Shown: positions 8,325-18,400, counted from the first letter of the stretch. The stretch: 64,000 nt of DNA from Methanocella paludicola SANAE (GCF_000011005.1 NC_013665.1:310001-374000), one strand, 5' to 3'. Program-made: numbers and translations. Notes: a model not told the origin generated them from the letters alone.

Positions 8325-9557
8325 TTGCCGCCATCTGCTAAACTGCTGCCAAAAATGCCGCTACCTAAAAAACCACTACCTGCAATACCAAAAATTAAAA
8401 AGCCGTTACCTAAGATACCGTTATCGAGCCGTTACCGGCCGATCTATAAGGTAACGATCAAGACGCCCCAGGGAAAGCAGTACGAATATAACTCGTGGTA
8501 TTACAAGGACCCTACGGGCATTAAAACGAAGCAGAACAATAAGCTGGCCATCTATATCGATCGCGACCTGGAGAAGAAGCTGGACGTATGCCTGATGAAC
8601 ATCTCCCTCCGGAGCGGGGACCTGATCGACACTGCCAAGAGCCCGAAGTTCGGCGACATCCGGATCGGCTCCGTGATCAAGGTATACCTTGGCTACGCGA
8701 ACGTGAACGAAGAAAACCCGAGCCTCAAGGAAAGCGATATTGCGTTCGCCGGCATCATCGACGAGATCTCCCACAGCTTCAAGAAGATCTCGATCACCGC
8801 GTTCAGCATGGCCTACAAGATCATCTTTAAAAAGGCGGACCCGAAGAAGTTCGAAGGGGACGACTGGAAAAAAAATGAAAAATCCTCAAAGGACATCATC
8901 ACGACCCTGCTGGAAAAGAAGCTGGACGTCGATAAGATCGACGAAGGCCTGAAGTTCACGGCCTATACGCCTAGCGATGAACAGTCGATCTACGATAATA
9001 TCAAGACGCTGGCTGACTGTAACGGGTTCCTCTTCTATATCTCGAAGGATGGCAAGGCCCGGATCCACGAAAAGAGCTCCCGGGCCCATTCGTTCAAATA
9101 TGGCGAGGACATCCTGGAGAACAGCATCACCATGTCCAAGCCCGCTTACGATAAGGTCGAGGTCAAATTCACCTATAAAAAGGACGGCAAAGATACTAGC
9201 GTCCTCTCATCTAAGCCGATCGCCGGCAGCACCCTGGCAAAGGATAAAAAAGAGGAAACGAAAAATATCGACTTCGGCCTGGCCGATGACGTGAATACGG
9301 CAAAAAAGATCGCGGAGAACATCCTCCGCGGGATCTACGTGATCGAGACGGGCGAGGTGAAGGTCATCGGGAATACCGGCGTGGACCTGGGCGATGAGCT
9401 GACGATCTCCTTCGACAGTTCGGCCCCGGGCGCGAAAGAGCTCGATTACATGAAGCGCGACAAGGTGGTCATAACCAGGGTCACCCACAAGTACGGGAAA
9501 AAATCGGGCTTTACCACGACGATCGGATGGAAGAAGTTCGAAAAGAAGAAGCCATGA
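8325..9557 (+). CDS. Tail hub protein, gpD/late-control (gp27-like) family
   Basis: 410 residues from a TTG. The region from about residue 40 onward fits the gpD/gp27 hub fold that caps the tube and holds the spike: beta-rich N-part with GIIDEISHSF, a central stretch on multi-step lookup of coordinates (SIYDNIKTLADCNGFLFYI), and a C-part ending TRVTHKYGKKSGFTTTI. The first 35 residues are unusual: a Pro/Lys-rich run with repeated PLPKK/PLPKI units, probably disordered. The spike gene follows directly. In phage Mu and P2 these proteins form a trimer at the baseplate centre. Confidence 0.78.
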   Translation: MPPSAKLLPKMPLPKKPLPAIPKIKKPLPKIPLSSRYRPIYKVTIKTPQGKQYEYNSWYYKDPTGIKTKQNNKLAIYIDRDLEKKLDVCLMNISLRSGDLIDTAKSPKFGDIRIGSVIKVYLGYANVNEENPSLKESDIAFAGIIDEISHSFKKISITAFSMAYKIIFKKADPKKFEGDDWKKNEKSSKDIITTLLEKKLDVDKIDEGLKFTAYTPSDEQSIYDNIKTLADCNGFLFYISKDGKARIHEKSSRAHSFKYGEDILENSITMSKPAYDKVEVKFTYKKDGKDTSVLSSKPIAGSTLAKDKKEETKNIDFGLADDVNTAKKIAENILRGIYVIETGEVKVIGNTGVDLGDELTISFDSSAPGAKELDYMKRDKVVITRVTHKYGKKSGFTTTIGWKKFEKKKP

Positions 9558-9590
9558 CGACGGCAGGACAGGGGAATAGAGGGTAGAAAT

Positions 9591-10451
9591 ATGGTAACAA
9601 TGCCAAGATACTTCATCGATATAGGCCAGGTCACGAAGGTAATGCCACATAAGAGTAACAATGACGGCGCCAATTACCACTGCGATATCATGCTCAGGGA
9701 TAGCGGCAACAGCCTGACCAACGTGCCGGTGGCCTCGACGCGCATGGGTTTCGCATGCATTCCTGAAGTCGATGACCATGTGCTTGTGGGGTTCATCCGG
9801 GGCAACCTATACATGCCGGTCATCCTGGGCACCCTGTACAACGACCAGGCCAAGCCCCCGCTGTATCTCGAAGGCGAGGCCGTCTATGTCTGTCCCGAAT
9901 ATAAGCAGAAACAATCGAGCGATCCAAAGCCGGAGGAGCTTAAGCGCATATACATGGAGTTGCCGAAGCATAAAATGAAGCTCATCGTCCGGGAAGAGGA
10001 CGTGCACTATGAGCTTCTGAAATACAAGTTCGACCTCAAGAAGGAAGAAGGCATAAAGCTGGAGGTCAACGAAAAGACGAGCCTGGCCATCAGCAAGGAC
10101 GGCGACATCACGATCACCGCAAAGGATACTAAAATATCGATCAACAAGGAGGGCGAGATCGCCATCGACTCGAAGCAGAAGGTGGGCATCAAGACCACGG
10201 CGGAGGTCAGCCTGGAGTCGAGCGGCGGCGACATGAAGCTCACCGCGAACAACATCACCCTCAAGGGCAACCAGTCCGTCAGCATCGAAGGCACGCAGGC
10301 GGTCGAGATCAAGGGCACGAACGCCAAGATGGAAGCCAAAGCACAGCTCGATATCAAGGGAGCGATGGCCAAGGTGGAAGCGACCGGCATGATGGATGTC
10401 AAGGCCTCCGGTGTCATGAACATCAAGGGTTCTATCGTGAACATCAACTAG
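9591..10451 (+). CDS. Baseplate spike protein (gpV/VgrG-type OB fold plus beta-helix)
   Basis: 286 residues. The first 90 residues form a gp5/VgrG OB-fold-like domain, ending GTLYNDQAKPP, the hallmark of the spike base (compare GxLYN). From about 150 to the end are short repeats alternating I/V-x-I/A with Gly, Thr and Lys (DGDITITAKDTKISINKEG and so on), typical of the triple-stranded beta-helix needle. The spike sits at the tip of the tube and pierces the target envelope. The hub gene is upstream and the PAAR tip downstream, the expected order. An alternative Met start lies at 9600. Confidence 0.85.
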   Translation: MVTMPRYFIDIGQVTKVMPHKSNNDGANYHCDIMLRDSGNSLTNVPVASTRMGFACIPEVDDHVLVGFIRGNLYMPVILGTLYNDQAKPPLYLEGEAVYVCPEYKQKQSSDPKPEELKRIYMELPKHKMKLIVREEDVHYELLKYKFDLKKEEGIKLEVNEKTSLAISKDGDITITAKDTKISINKEGEIAIDSKQKVGIKTTAEVSLESSGGDMKLTANNITLKGNQSVSIEGTQAVEIKGTNAKMEAKAQLDIKGAMAKVEATGMMDVKASGVMNIKGSIVNIN

Positions 10452-10459
10452 GTGAGAGC

Positions 10460-10855
10460 ATGGGCATGCCAGCAGCAAAGATGGGAGACAAAGTGATGGC
10501 CGTGGATACGCATATATTCCTGATCCCTGCGCCACCGGGGCCTCCGGTACCGACGCCCCTGCCGAGCCCGTTCAACGGCACGATCACAGGTAATTGCAGC
10601 ACGAACGTGATAATAGAAAAGAAGCCGGCCGCAACGGTGGGCTCGACGGCGATGAACATGCCGCCCCACATGCCCCAGGGAGGGCCGTTCCAGGTGCCTC
10701 CCACGAACCAGGGACAGATCATCATGGGCAGCCCGACCGTCATGATCAACGGCAAGCCGGCGGCCCGTAACGGGGATACGGCCCTGACATGTAACGATCC
10801 GGCGCCGCTCCCGATCGGCAAGATAATCGCAGTGGGTACAGTAATGATAGGTTAG
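10460..10855 (+). CDS. PAAR-domain spike tip protein
   Basis: 131 residues, rich in Pro, Gly and Asn. It contains PAAKMGDKVMAVD near the N-terminus and VMINGKPAARNGD near the C-terminus, the two PAAR-type motifs that wrap the metal-bound cone sharpening the spike. A Pro-rich stretch separates them, together with H and C residues available for metal binding (His in the first part, Cys in LTCND). No toxin domain is fused. It lies 8 bases after the spike gene. Confidence 0.85.
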   Translation: MGMPAAKMGDKVMAVDTHIFLIPAPPGPPVPTPLPSPFNGTITGNCSTNVIIEKKPAATVGSTAMNMPPHMPQGGPFQVPPTNQGQIIMGSPTVMINGKPAARNGDTALTCNDPAPLPIGKIIAVGTVMIG

Positions 10856-10866
10856 CGGGGTAAAAA

Positions 10867-11304
10867 ATGCCAGATAGCATATATGGAAGCGATATAAAGC
10901 TGAGGATGGGCCAGTATGCCGGATTCTACGGCATCGGCGCGGACCTCTACGTCAACCGCAGGGGCGACGTGGACATCGTGTCCGGAAGGGAGAACCTGGG
11001 CCAGGCGATCATACACCGCCTGTTGACCAGGCAGGGAGAGCTCGAGGAGCTGGGCTACCCGGAGTACGGCTCGAACCTGCACGAGCTGATCGGCAGCCCT
11101 AACAACCTGAAGACGTGGAACCTTGTGAAGCTCTACGTGAACCAGTGCCTCTCCCAGGAGGTCCGGGTCGAGAAGGTCGAGAGCATTGATGTCATGCCCC
11201 ATGGCAGCGACCCTCATGCCGTCGTCGTCGAGGTCGCCATCGTGCCCATCGGAAGCGAAACCCCGCTCGGCATCTCGTTCCCTTATAATCTGGAGGTGGA
11301 ATAG
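10867..11304 (+). CDS. Baseplate wedge protein, gp25/gpW-like
   Basis: 145 residues. The central part, with the phrases ENLGQAIIHRLLTRQGEL and YPEYGSNLHELIG, is the gp25-like signature found in myovirus baseplates, type VI secretion (TssE) and injection systems. It starts sheath polymerisation from the baseplate. Its last base overlaps the GTG start of the baseplate J gene (TAGTG), so translation is likely coupled. Confidence 0.87.
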   Translation: MPDSIYGSDIKLRMGQYAGFYGIGADLYVNRRGDVDIVSGRENLGQAIIHRLLTRQGELEELGYPEYGSNLHELIGSPNNLKTWNLVKLYVNQCLSQEVRVEKVESIDVMPHGSDPHAVVVEVAIVPIGSETPLGISFPYNLEVE

Positions 11305-12842
11305 TGTCATACGTGCCTAAGGCATACAGGGATATTGCGGACGCGATACTATCGCAGATCGCCAGCGGCGTCGTGGAGCAAAAGTTCACGTACCTGCCTG
11401 ACGGGGGAGTATACACCCTGTCATATCCGGAAGAGAAAACGGTGGTCAAGGTCGAGGGCAGCCTGAACGGGTACCCCCACGTGTTCACGAAGGACGTGGA
11501 CTATTTAGTGAGCGACCACACGCTGAAATGGCTCCAGGGCTCAAAGCCCGACGGCAACACCCCGTTCACGGTTTATCACCTGGCCGGGACACCGGTGGAC
11601 ATCACCGACGTCAACCCGGGCAGCGTCGTCCGGACCATCATCGAGTCGATCGCCGTCGAGATGGGCTTCCTGTACACCCAGATGGAAGCGGTCTACGAGT
11701 CGAGCTTCATCGATACCGCCACGGAACAGGCCCTCGACCTTGTCGTCGCCATGCTGGGCGTCACCAGGAAGCCGGCCGAGCATGCCACCGGGGACGTCAC
11801 CTTCGGGAGGAGCGGCGAGCCCAAGCTGCTGAGCGTCCCGAACGAGGCCATCGTATTCGACGGCAAGGATGCCCACGCGCTCAAGAACGGCATGGTCAAG
11901 AGCGTTAAGTCCATCGAAGGCCAGGCTAATGGCACGGCGGTCCAGTTCGCCGAGGGCACGGACTTCAGGCTTGAGAGCGACCGGATCGTCTGGCTTCAGC
12001 CGGGTAAGCGTCCGGATAAAAGCTCGGTCTTTTACGTCAACTACAGCTATTACGAGAAGATCATCATACCAAAGGATAGCGAAGTATCCACCTACTCCAG
12101 GAACTCCGAGAACATACGGAGCTTTAAGACCATCCGCGAGGCCCTGCTGACGAAGAACTCGGCCGGCAAGTGGGAGATCATCGTGCCGGTCGTGGCGACG
12201 GTGCCGGGCAGGGCGGGGAACGTCTTTTCCGGAAGCATCAGCATGATGCCCACGGCCATACCCGGGGTCGACTACGTGGTCAACAAGAGCGACATCATGG
12301 GAGGCGCCGAGGTCGAGGGCGACGAGGAGCTGAGGGACAGGGCAAAGCGGGCCATGGAGCGGGCTGGCAAGGCGACCACGCGGGCGCTCCAGCTTGCCGT
12401 CCAGGCCGTCGAGGGCGTCACGGGCGAAGTCGTGGTGATCGACCAGCCCGACGGCGTGCCGGGCATCATCCAGGTCATCGCCACGGGTGGAGACCGGGAG
12501 GAGATCGAGAACGCCATCGAGGAGACCCGCTCGGCCGGGATACGCGTCGAGCTCAAGCGGCCCGTTTCCGTGCCGCTCGACGTCCGGCTCATGGTATACA
12601 CGGCGGCAGGGGCCGAGATCGAGGCGGTCAGGCAGGGTGTCGACCAGGCCGTGCGTAAGTACTTCGCGTCCCTGGAGATCGGCGACGACGTCATTATAAG
12701 CCGCATCATCGAAGCGGCTGTGAGCGTTAGCGGAGTAAAGGACGTGCGCGAAGTGACGATCAACGATAAGGCGGAGAATGTCCGCATCAAGAGGGATGAG
12801 AAGGGCGACTGCAGGCTGCTGGAGCTCTTCATGGAGGCATGA
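11304..12842 (+). CDS. Baseplate J-like wedge protein
   Basis: 512 residues. The middle and C-terminal parts match Baseplate_J/gp47 proteins: a strand-rich region with VPVVATVPGRAGNVFSG and SGSISMMPTAIPGVDYVVN, then GGAEVEGDEELRDRAKRAM and the gp6-like C-terminal domain with EGVTGEVVVIDQPDGVPG. It forms the outer wedge of the baseplate ring. The N-terminal 200 residues include an extra beta-rich segment. A GGAGGTGGA precedes the GTG start, which overlaps the gp25 stop by one base; the following gene overlaps its stop. Confidence 0.87.
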   Translation: MSYVPKAYRDIADAILSQIASGVVEQKFTYLPDGGVYTLSYPEEKTVVKVEGSLNGYPHVFTKDVDYLVSDHTLKWLQGSKPDGNTPFTVYHLAGTPVDITDVNPGSVVRTIIESIAVEMGFLYTQMEAVYESSFIDTATEQALDLVVAMLGVTRKPAEHATGDVTFGRSGEPKLLSVPNEAIVFDGKDAHALKNGMVKSVKSIEGQANGTAVQFAEGTDFRLESDRIVWLQPGKRPDKSSVFYVNYSYYEKIIIPKDSEVSTYSRNSENIRSFKTIREALLTKNSAGKWEIIVPVVATVPGRAGNVFSGSISMMPTAIPGVDYVVNKSDIMGGAEVEGDEELRDRAKRAMERAGKATTRALQLAVQAVEGVTGEVVVIDQPDGVPGIIQVIATGGDREEIENAIEETRSAGIRVELKRPVSVPLDVRLMVYTAAGAEIEAVRQGVDQAVRKYFASLEIGDDVIISRIIEAAVSVSGVKDVREVTINDKAENVRIKRDEKGDCRLLELFMEA

Positions 12843-13750
12843 TGTCAAGGGCTGACGATATCGCCGACAGGCTGCCCCACTTTTACATGACGTGGAACGC
12901 GGACTCGGCGGTCACTACGCTCATCCGGTCCGTGGCAAACGTCCTGGACTACACTCAGTCGGACCTCATCGAGATCCTGCGGTCCCACTGGGTGGACACT
13001 GCCCGGGGCAATGACCTGGACCGGCTGGGCCTGATGCTCAGCACGCAGCGCAAGGTCGGCGAAGCGGACCAGGAGTACAGGGGCCGCCTGAAGACCGCCA
13101 TCATAGGGTACAGTGGCGGGGGCACGCTGAACTCCATCCGTATCATGATAAGGATCGCGCTGGGCCTGCCGGAGGACTATCCCATCGATATCGTCGAGAA
13201 CCCGAAGGAGAACATGAAAAAGTCCTGGACCGTCCCCGCGAACGGGGAATGGGCCGTGGACCCGGTCAGCATCTCCTCGTCGCAGCCCCGGATAACGCTC
13301 GCCGTGGAGACGCCGGACGTGGAGATCAACAATCCCACGATCACGAACATCGACACGGGGCAGTCCGTCACCTTTAACGGCAGGATGGCCCGGGGCGACG
13401 TGTTAAACCTTTATGCGGGGCGGGCGATACTCAACGGGGCGGACAGAACGGCCTCGCTCTCATCGACAACGCCGCTGACGCTGCCCAGGGGTAAGACCCG
13501 GTGGAAGTACACGGAGGCGGTGGGGTCCAACCTGGGGGTCTTTGACCGGGCGCAGTTCGACAAGTCCGTGTTCGCCGTGGAGATCGCGACGAAAGTGACC
13601 TTCGAGTGGTCTGCATACCTGCCCGCCACGTTCGAGGTCCGGATACCGTCGGCCTCGCTCGAGAGGGTCGGCGCCAGGCCGGAATACGTACAGGGCCTGC
13701 TAGACTCGCTGAAGGCCAGCGGAGTAAAGGGCACGGTGAAGGTGGTATGA
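12839..13750 (+). CDS. Baseplate-associated tail protein I-like
   Basis: 303 residues. The N-terminal 110 residues (ADDIADRLPHFYMTW, then DLIEILRSHWVDTARGNDLDRLG, then a GGGTLNSIR loop) resemble gpI/DUF2313-type proteins, which follow baseplate J in Mu, P2 and many tail clusters. From about residue 125 on, the protein is beta-rich, with a repeated strand pattern that might present a fibre. GGAGG lies just before two adjacent Met codons; the second (12842) has better spacing. It overlaps the end of baseplate J, indicating coupling. Confidence 0.7.
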   Translation: MMSRADDIADRLPHFYMTWNADSAVTTLIRSVANVLDYTQSDLIEILRSHWVDTARGNDLDRLGLMLSTQRKVGEADQEYRGRLKTAIIGYSGGGTLNSIRIMIRIALGLPEDYPIDIVENPKENMKKSWTVPANGEWAVDPVSISSSQPRITLAVETPDVEINNPTITNIDTGQSVTFNGRMARGDVLNLYAGRAILNGADRTASLSSTTPLTLPRGKTRWKYTEAVGSNLGVFDRAQFDKSVFAVEIATKVTFEWSAYLPATFEVRIPSASLERVGARPEYVQGLLDSLKASGVKGTVKVV

Positions 13751-13788
13751 CTATGATTAACTTGAAAGAGAATCGGGAGGGGTGAGCA

Positions 13789-14418
13789 ATGGCGCTTGAA
13801 TTGAGCTACAAGAAGCCCGGGGACCTGATCAGGTCCGAGGAATGGAACAGGATCATCGACGAGCTGGCGGGCCTGCGCAAGTACATCGATAACATGACCA
13901 GGAGCGTGACGCTTACGCAGCTTTCCAGCCCGGCCGGCAAATCGTACAACCTGAGCACGAACATGGAGGACGAGTACAACTACGGCATCGACACGATGGG
14001 CCTCATAACGAAACAGTTCTACACGGATAAGAACACCGTCGGCACCATCTGCAGGTTCGGGCTGAACGACTACGCGGACACCGTATCGTACTGGTCCGGC
14101 GCCGTGGGAGGCGATAAGGAAGTCCTGGACATCACGGTCGAGTACGTGGACGGCACGGCCTTCAACGCCCGGGGCGTCTACATACACGAGTGGTCTAACC
14201 TCCGGCCCAGGGGCACGAAAAACCCGTACGTTGAGTACCTGCAGTCGCCGAACCAGCGCCTGTGGTACCGCTACGTGCTCGTGAACCCGTACCCGGACAA
14301 GGAGATCCGCCATATCACGTTCGCCGACACGAGCAAGGACAGCGCCGTGAGGATCGCCAACGTGCTGCACTATACGACCCGCGTGAAGCAGCTCGTCCTG
14401 CCCGTCGTGAAGACGTGA
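13789..14418 (+). CDS. Putative tail fibre or receptor-binding protein
   Basis: 209 residues that I do not recognise by family. The first 40 residues (KKPGDLIRSEEWNRIIDEL) resemble the short attachment stretch seen at the N-termini of tail-fibre-like proteins. The rest is beta-rich and aromatic, without membrane segments, and looks lineage-specific. Position after the baseplate genes makes a fibre or adhesin the likeliest role. GGGAGGGG lies a few bases before the start. Treat the role as inference from order only. Confidence 0.45.
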   Translation: MALELSYKKPGDLIRSEEWNRIIDELAGLRKYIDNMTRSVTLTQLSSPAGKSYNLSTNMEDEYNYGIDTMGLITKQFYTDKNTVGTICRFGLNDYADTVSYWSGAVGGDKEVLDITVEYVDGTAFNARGVYIHEWSNLRPRGTKNPYVEYLQSPNQRLWYRYVLVNPYPDKEIRHITFADTSKDSAVRIANVLHYTTRVKQLVLPVVKT

Positions 14419-14422
14419 TGCC

Positions 14423-15121
14423 ATGATCGGACAGATCGACGACGCCCTGCTCGATCGGCTTAAGAGCGGCCTGTCGCTTGCTAAGGACGAGGTGGCGCTG
14501 GGCCCGGCGGCGGGAAAAAAGAGGTCCGTATCGCTGGTCTGCACTGACTTTATCGTAGACGAGACCAGCGTCGGCGGCTCCATGAGCGTCAAGTACGAGG
14601 AGGTCGTCGACATGCTGGACGCCGACGGCTCCACGGCCATATTCCGGCTTTCCAGGCCTCCTGTCAAAGCCATTATAAGCGTGGAATGCCCTCCGGGCAC
14701 TTTTAAGAAAGAGGGCGACGACTATATGGTCGAGCCTTCGAGGGGCATCGTGAGCCTTCGGGCTGTCCCGAAGAAAGGGAAGGAGTCCGTCAGGGTGAAA
14801 TACAGCATCCCCAGGGCCATCGGCGAAACCCAGAACGTCCACATGGCGCTCACGTACGCGATCACCGTGAAAGAGGCCGACCTCCGGACGAGGGAGGACA
14901 TCGCCATGGATATCATTCGCCTGTTCTACCGGGAAAAGCCCTTTCTGGTGGAGCGCGGGGTCGAGGAGATCCAGATCGTCAAAGGCTTCGGTAACGGCGC
15001 CGAAGGCTCGCCGGAAGACGAGCTGACGCTCGTCTATAAGGTGCTGGCGACGCTAAAGGTCGATATCGTGACCGTGGGCCCGCTCGAGAAGATTAAGCTG
15101 GACGGTATCCGGGTCAAGTGA
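14423..15121 (+). CDS. Unassigned last gene of the tail operon; possible tail terminator
   Basis: 232 residues, soluble, beta-rich first half and mixed second half. Its beginning, MIGQIDDALLDRLKSGL, is like that of DUF4255/Pvc16-type tail-terminator proteins of extracellular injection systems (M-I-x-x-I/V-D-x-x-L-x-x-L), but this is a short match and is not proof. A cap or terminator protein is otherwise missing from the operon, which makes the idea attractive. The gene ends the operon 76 bases before the palindrome at 15198. Confidence 0.4.
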   Translation: MIGQIDDALLDRLKSGLSLAKDEVALGPAAGKKRSVSLVCTDFIVDETSVGGSMSVKYEEVVDMLDADGSTAIFRLSRPPVKAIISVECPPGTFKKEGDDYMVEPSRGIVSLRAVPKKGKESVRVKYSIPRAIGETQNVHMALTYAITVKEADLRTREDIAMDIIRLFYREKPFLVERGVEEIQIVKGFGNGAEGSPEDELTLVYKVLATLKVDIVTVGPLEKIKLDGIRVK

Positions 15122-15197
15122 CGGCGGCGATTTGCTGCTATCATTTTATTATTTATGCTTTATTGTGTTATTCTATCCAGTCTCTCATGCCGTCAAA

Positions 15198-15415
15198 GCC
15201 CGCGAAGAGTCCTAAGTCCGCGAAGATTATTCGAGCCCGAAGACCGCGAAGCCTACGCGAAGACCGCGAAGACTTTCTTAAAGAATAAATTACGGGATTT
15301 TGACTTAATCAAGAAAAAATAAAATTATATTATAATGAATCTTCGCGGTCTTCGCGTAAGCTTCGCGGTCTTCGGGCTCGAAACCGTCTTCGCGGTCTTA
15401 CGACTCTTCGCGGGC
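15198..15415. repeat. Large imperfect inverted repeat made of CGCGAAGA units
   Basis: The left arm (15198-15272, 75 bases) and right arm (15340-15415, 76 bases) are reverse complements apart from several mismatches and a one-base indel. They flank a 67-base AT-rich spacer. Each arm holds several copies of GAAGACCGCGAAG-like words, so the arms are themselves repetitive. It lies exactly between the convergent ends of the tail operon and the surface-protein gene. It could end both transcripts, form a cruciform, or be a genomic repeat family that spread by copying. The flanking stretch 15122-15428 contains no gene. Confidence 0.85.
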
Positions 15416-15428
15416 TTCTGTCGGACGC

Positions 15429-18400
15429 TCAGTTCATCGACGCAGTAGCCTTCTTATCATCCGCTGAAACCGCAGGCGCACCGCACGACGGGCATACGGG
15501 CAGGCTGCCCGGTATGGGCTGGCCACAGTTTGCACAAAGCTGACGGGACATGCTCCGGAACTCCACGCGGCCGGTACCCTTTAGCGTGCCCATGGTCGCG
15601 GTCACCATCGCGATGCCTCCTTCTTTATTGGAGACGATCGTGGCGTTCGCCGAGTTAGCCCTCGCGGGCATGTTGACTATCGAGCCGACGATGTCGCCGA
15701 GGGTCGTGTTAAGCTCGATCACTTTGTCGGACAGGGGCACGACATAGTTGCCCTTCGAGTTCCGTATGCGGACGTTGACGCTGGCGGACGACTTGCTGTC
15801 GGCGATGATCATGCCCGGGGTGATGGTTACGGCCAGAGAGCCTCCCTCGAGCTTGAACTCGACGGGCACGGACGCATTGGCCTTATCGCCTATCTTAGCC
15901 TTTATGGTGACGGGGCCGAACTCCTTGGAGGACGTCAGGACCGCGTCGGCGAAGTTCCTGCCTGAGGGTATGGTGACGCTCTCGATCCGGCCGGCAGTGG
16001 ACTCGAGCTCGACGTACGTGTCGCTCCGCGCCTTCTTCGGCCGGCCGAAGCCGTTAAAGACCTCGATACGCACGGGCAGCCTGGACATGCCGTCCGCGGG
16101 GATGGCGCCCACCTTCGGGACGACCCTGAGGTCGTATTCCCTCCATTTCTCTATCAAGGTCACCAGGATGATGAGCACGATGGCGATGATGATGACCGCA
16201 ATGATGAAGTAGATCAGGATCTGCATGTCGAACATGCCCTGTTTTACCTTGATGAAGGTGCTGTAGCTCGCCTGGCCTATCCCCTCGGAATAGGCGGTGA
16301 CTCCAAGCGTATATGTGCCCTCGGAGCCCGCTGTGTACTGGGCGACGAACTTGCCGTCGCTGTCGGTAACGCCGGACTCTGGGGTGATAGTGCCGCCCGT
16401 TGCCACGAGGCTGACCTGCGCGTTGCTCACTGGCATGACGCCGTCCGTGACCGTCACCGTGACCTCGGCCTTCGAGTTGGGGCTGACCGACTTGGGATCG
16501 ACGCTCATGGCGGCGTACAGGTGCCTCTCATCGGCGCCCACGACCTGTACCGCGTAGCTCACCCTGGACGCCGGGTGACCGCTAGCCGTTGCCGTCACGG
16601 TAAGTATGTACGAGCCAGGGTCTCCCGAGTGGAACATGGCGAACATGTTGCCGTCGCTGTCGGTCGTGCCCGAGGACGGGGTTACAGAGCCGCTCGTGGT
16701 CTCGATCTTTATCGAGGCCCCCGGCACGGGGATGCCGCCATCCATGACGCTGACGGTGACCTCTGCCTCCGAGCCGATGACCACGGGCTGCTGCTTGACC
16801 ATGGCGTTCACGGTAAGCGCCCCGGGTATGGCGTTGACTACGCTGGCGGCCAGCATCGCGGTGCCCGGGTCATATCCCGTGGCCGTGGCCGTGATTGTCA
16901 GCGAGTGCTGGCCTGGGTTGTCCGACTTGAACGTGGCGTAGCAGACGCCGTTGCCGTCCGTCGTCGAGTTGAGCATGATGATCTGGCCGCCGGTGCGGTC
17001 GATGCTCACTTTTGCGCCGCTGACCGGCCGGGTCCCGTCCGTCACGGTGATGGTGATCTTGCCTTCGTATCCGGCGACGATCTGCTCGGTGTCGAGGTTC
17101 GCGTTGACGTATAACTGTTCCACGTCGGGCGCCGGGGTAGGTGTCGGCGTGGGCTCGGGCGTCGGCGTTGGGGTGGGGGTCAGGCCATGGATGGACAGCG
17201 TATAGGTCTGTGGATTACCCGGAACTGCATCGTCCGATACCTTTTGAAGGCCGAAGACGACCGACTTTTCGCCCTGTGCCGAAGAGTTGACCAGCACGGT
17301 TATCTTCTGGAATCTTTCTTTGACCGCGAAGTGGACCGTGTATGGAAGGCCGGCCGTCGTGGAGTAGTCATCGGGCGAGGCCGCGCTGCCGCTGGCCCGG
17401 TAGAAAATAATGCTGGACTCCCGGTCGTATGCCGACCTCTCTATTATTATCTCGCATAAGCCACCGCTATTGGCGTCAAAGCCCGACTCGGTGAAATAGA
17501 CGTCATAGGGTTCAGGCACGCGCTCCGATAGGTCTATGACCTCCACTTCCACGTGGTCTAAGGAACCGATCGAGACGTTATCCTGCGGCTGGAGCCGGAA
17601 GTATGCGTACTGGGCATCGTGCGTCCTGTTATCCTCGATCACGCTGATGTTGACTGTCTTGCCGGTCTCGTTCGGGGCGAACGTTATAATACATTTTGAC
17701 GTGCTGTCCAGCGCCGGGTCAGCCTGGAACCTTGAGACGTACATGTTCCTGCTCAGCGTATTATCATACTGGAATACGACCCTGCTCTCGACGTTCTTCG
17801 CGCCCGACCGGGTCAGATAAAGGCTGACGGTGTTCCCTTCATTGACGCTGGCGATGCCGGCCGTGAAACTGACCACGGGGTAAGGGGTCGTATCGGAAAC
17901 GGCCAGGGCGTTCATCGAATTGCCGATGGTGGCATTAACGGGGTTTGTGAGCGTGAAGTCCAGGCGATAATCATTGCCGCAGATGACATCGTCACGGGTC
18001 GTGACCGTGATGTTGGCCGTCTTTTGCCCTGGCTGGAACAGGACCATGTTCGTCGGCGATACCGAGAAGTTATCCCTGCTGTGGCCTTCGACCGTATAGC
18101 TGAACTCCACGCTGCTCCTGATGTTCGTGGCGCCGGTCCTGCACAGGGTTATATCGATAGCGTTCCCCTCGTCGACGGCCTCGCCCGACAGCACGAACTC
18201 GATCTCCGGCAGCGCCGTCCTATCGTTGATCGTCAGATCATTCGAGCCCTTCGTTCCGATCAGCGCCTTGCCGCCGTTCACGGCCTCGAGGGTAAATTTT
18301 ATCACCCGCGTATCATCGTAGGCAAGGTTGGAGTCCGCGTTTATGGTAATGGTCTTCTCTTTCTCGCCCTTCTGGAAGGTTATCTGGTAATTATTATTGT

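Noticed and set aside
2469-15121. Intact prophage
   Set aside because: No capsid, portal, terminase, integrase, replication or lysis genes and no att-like direct repeats seen; only tail genes.
15198-15415. CRISPR or insertion-sequence ends
   Set aside because: No regular spacers, and no transposase between the arms; only a 67-base AT-rich spacer.
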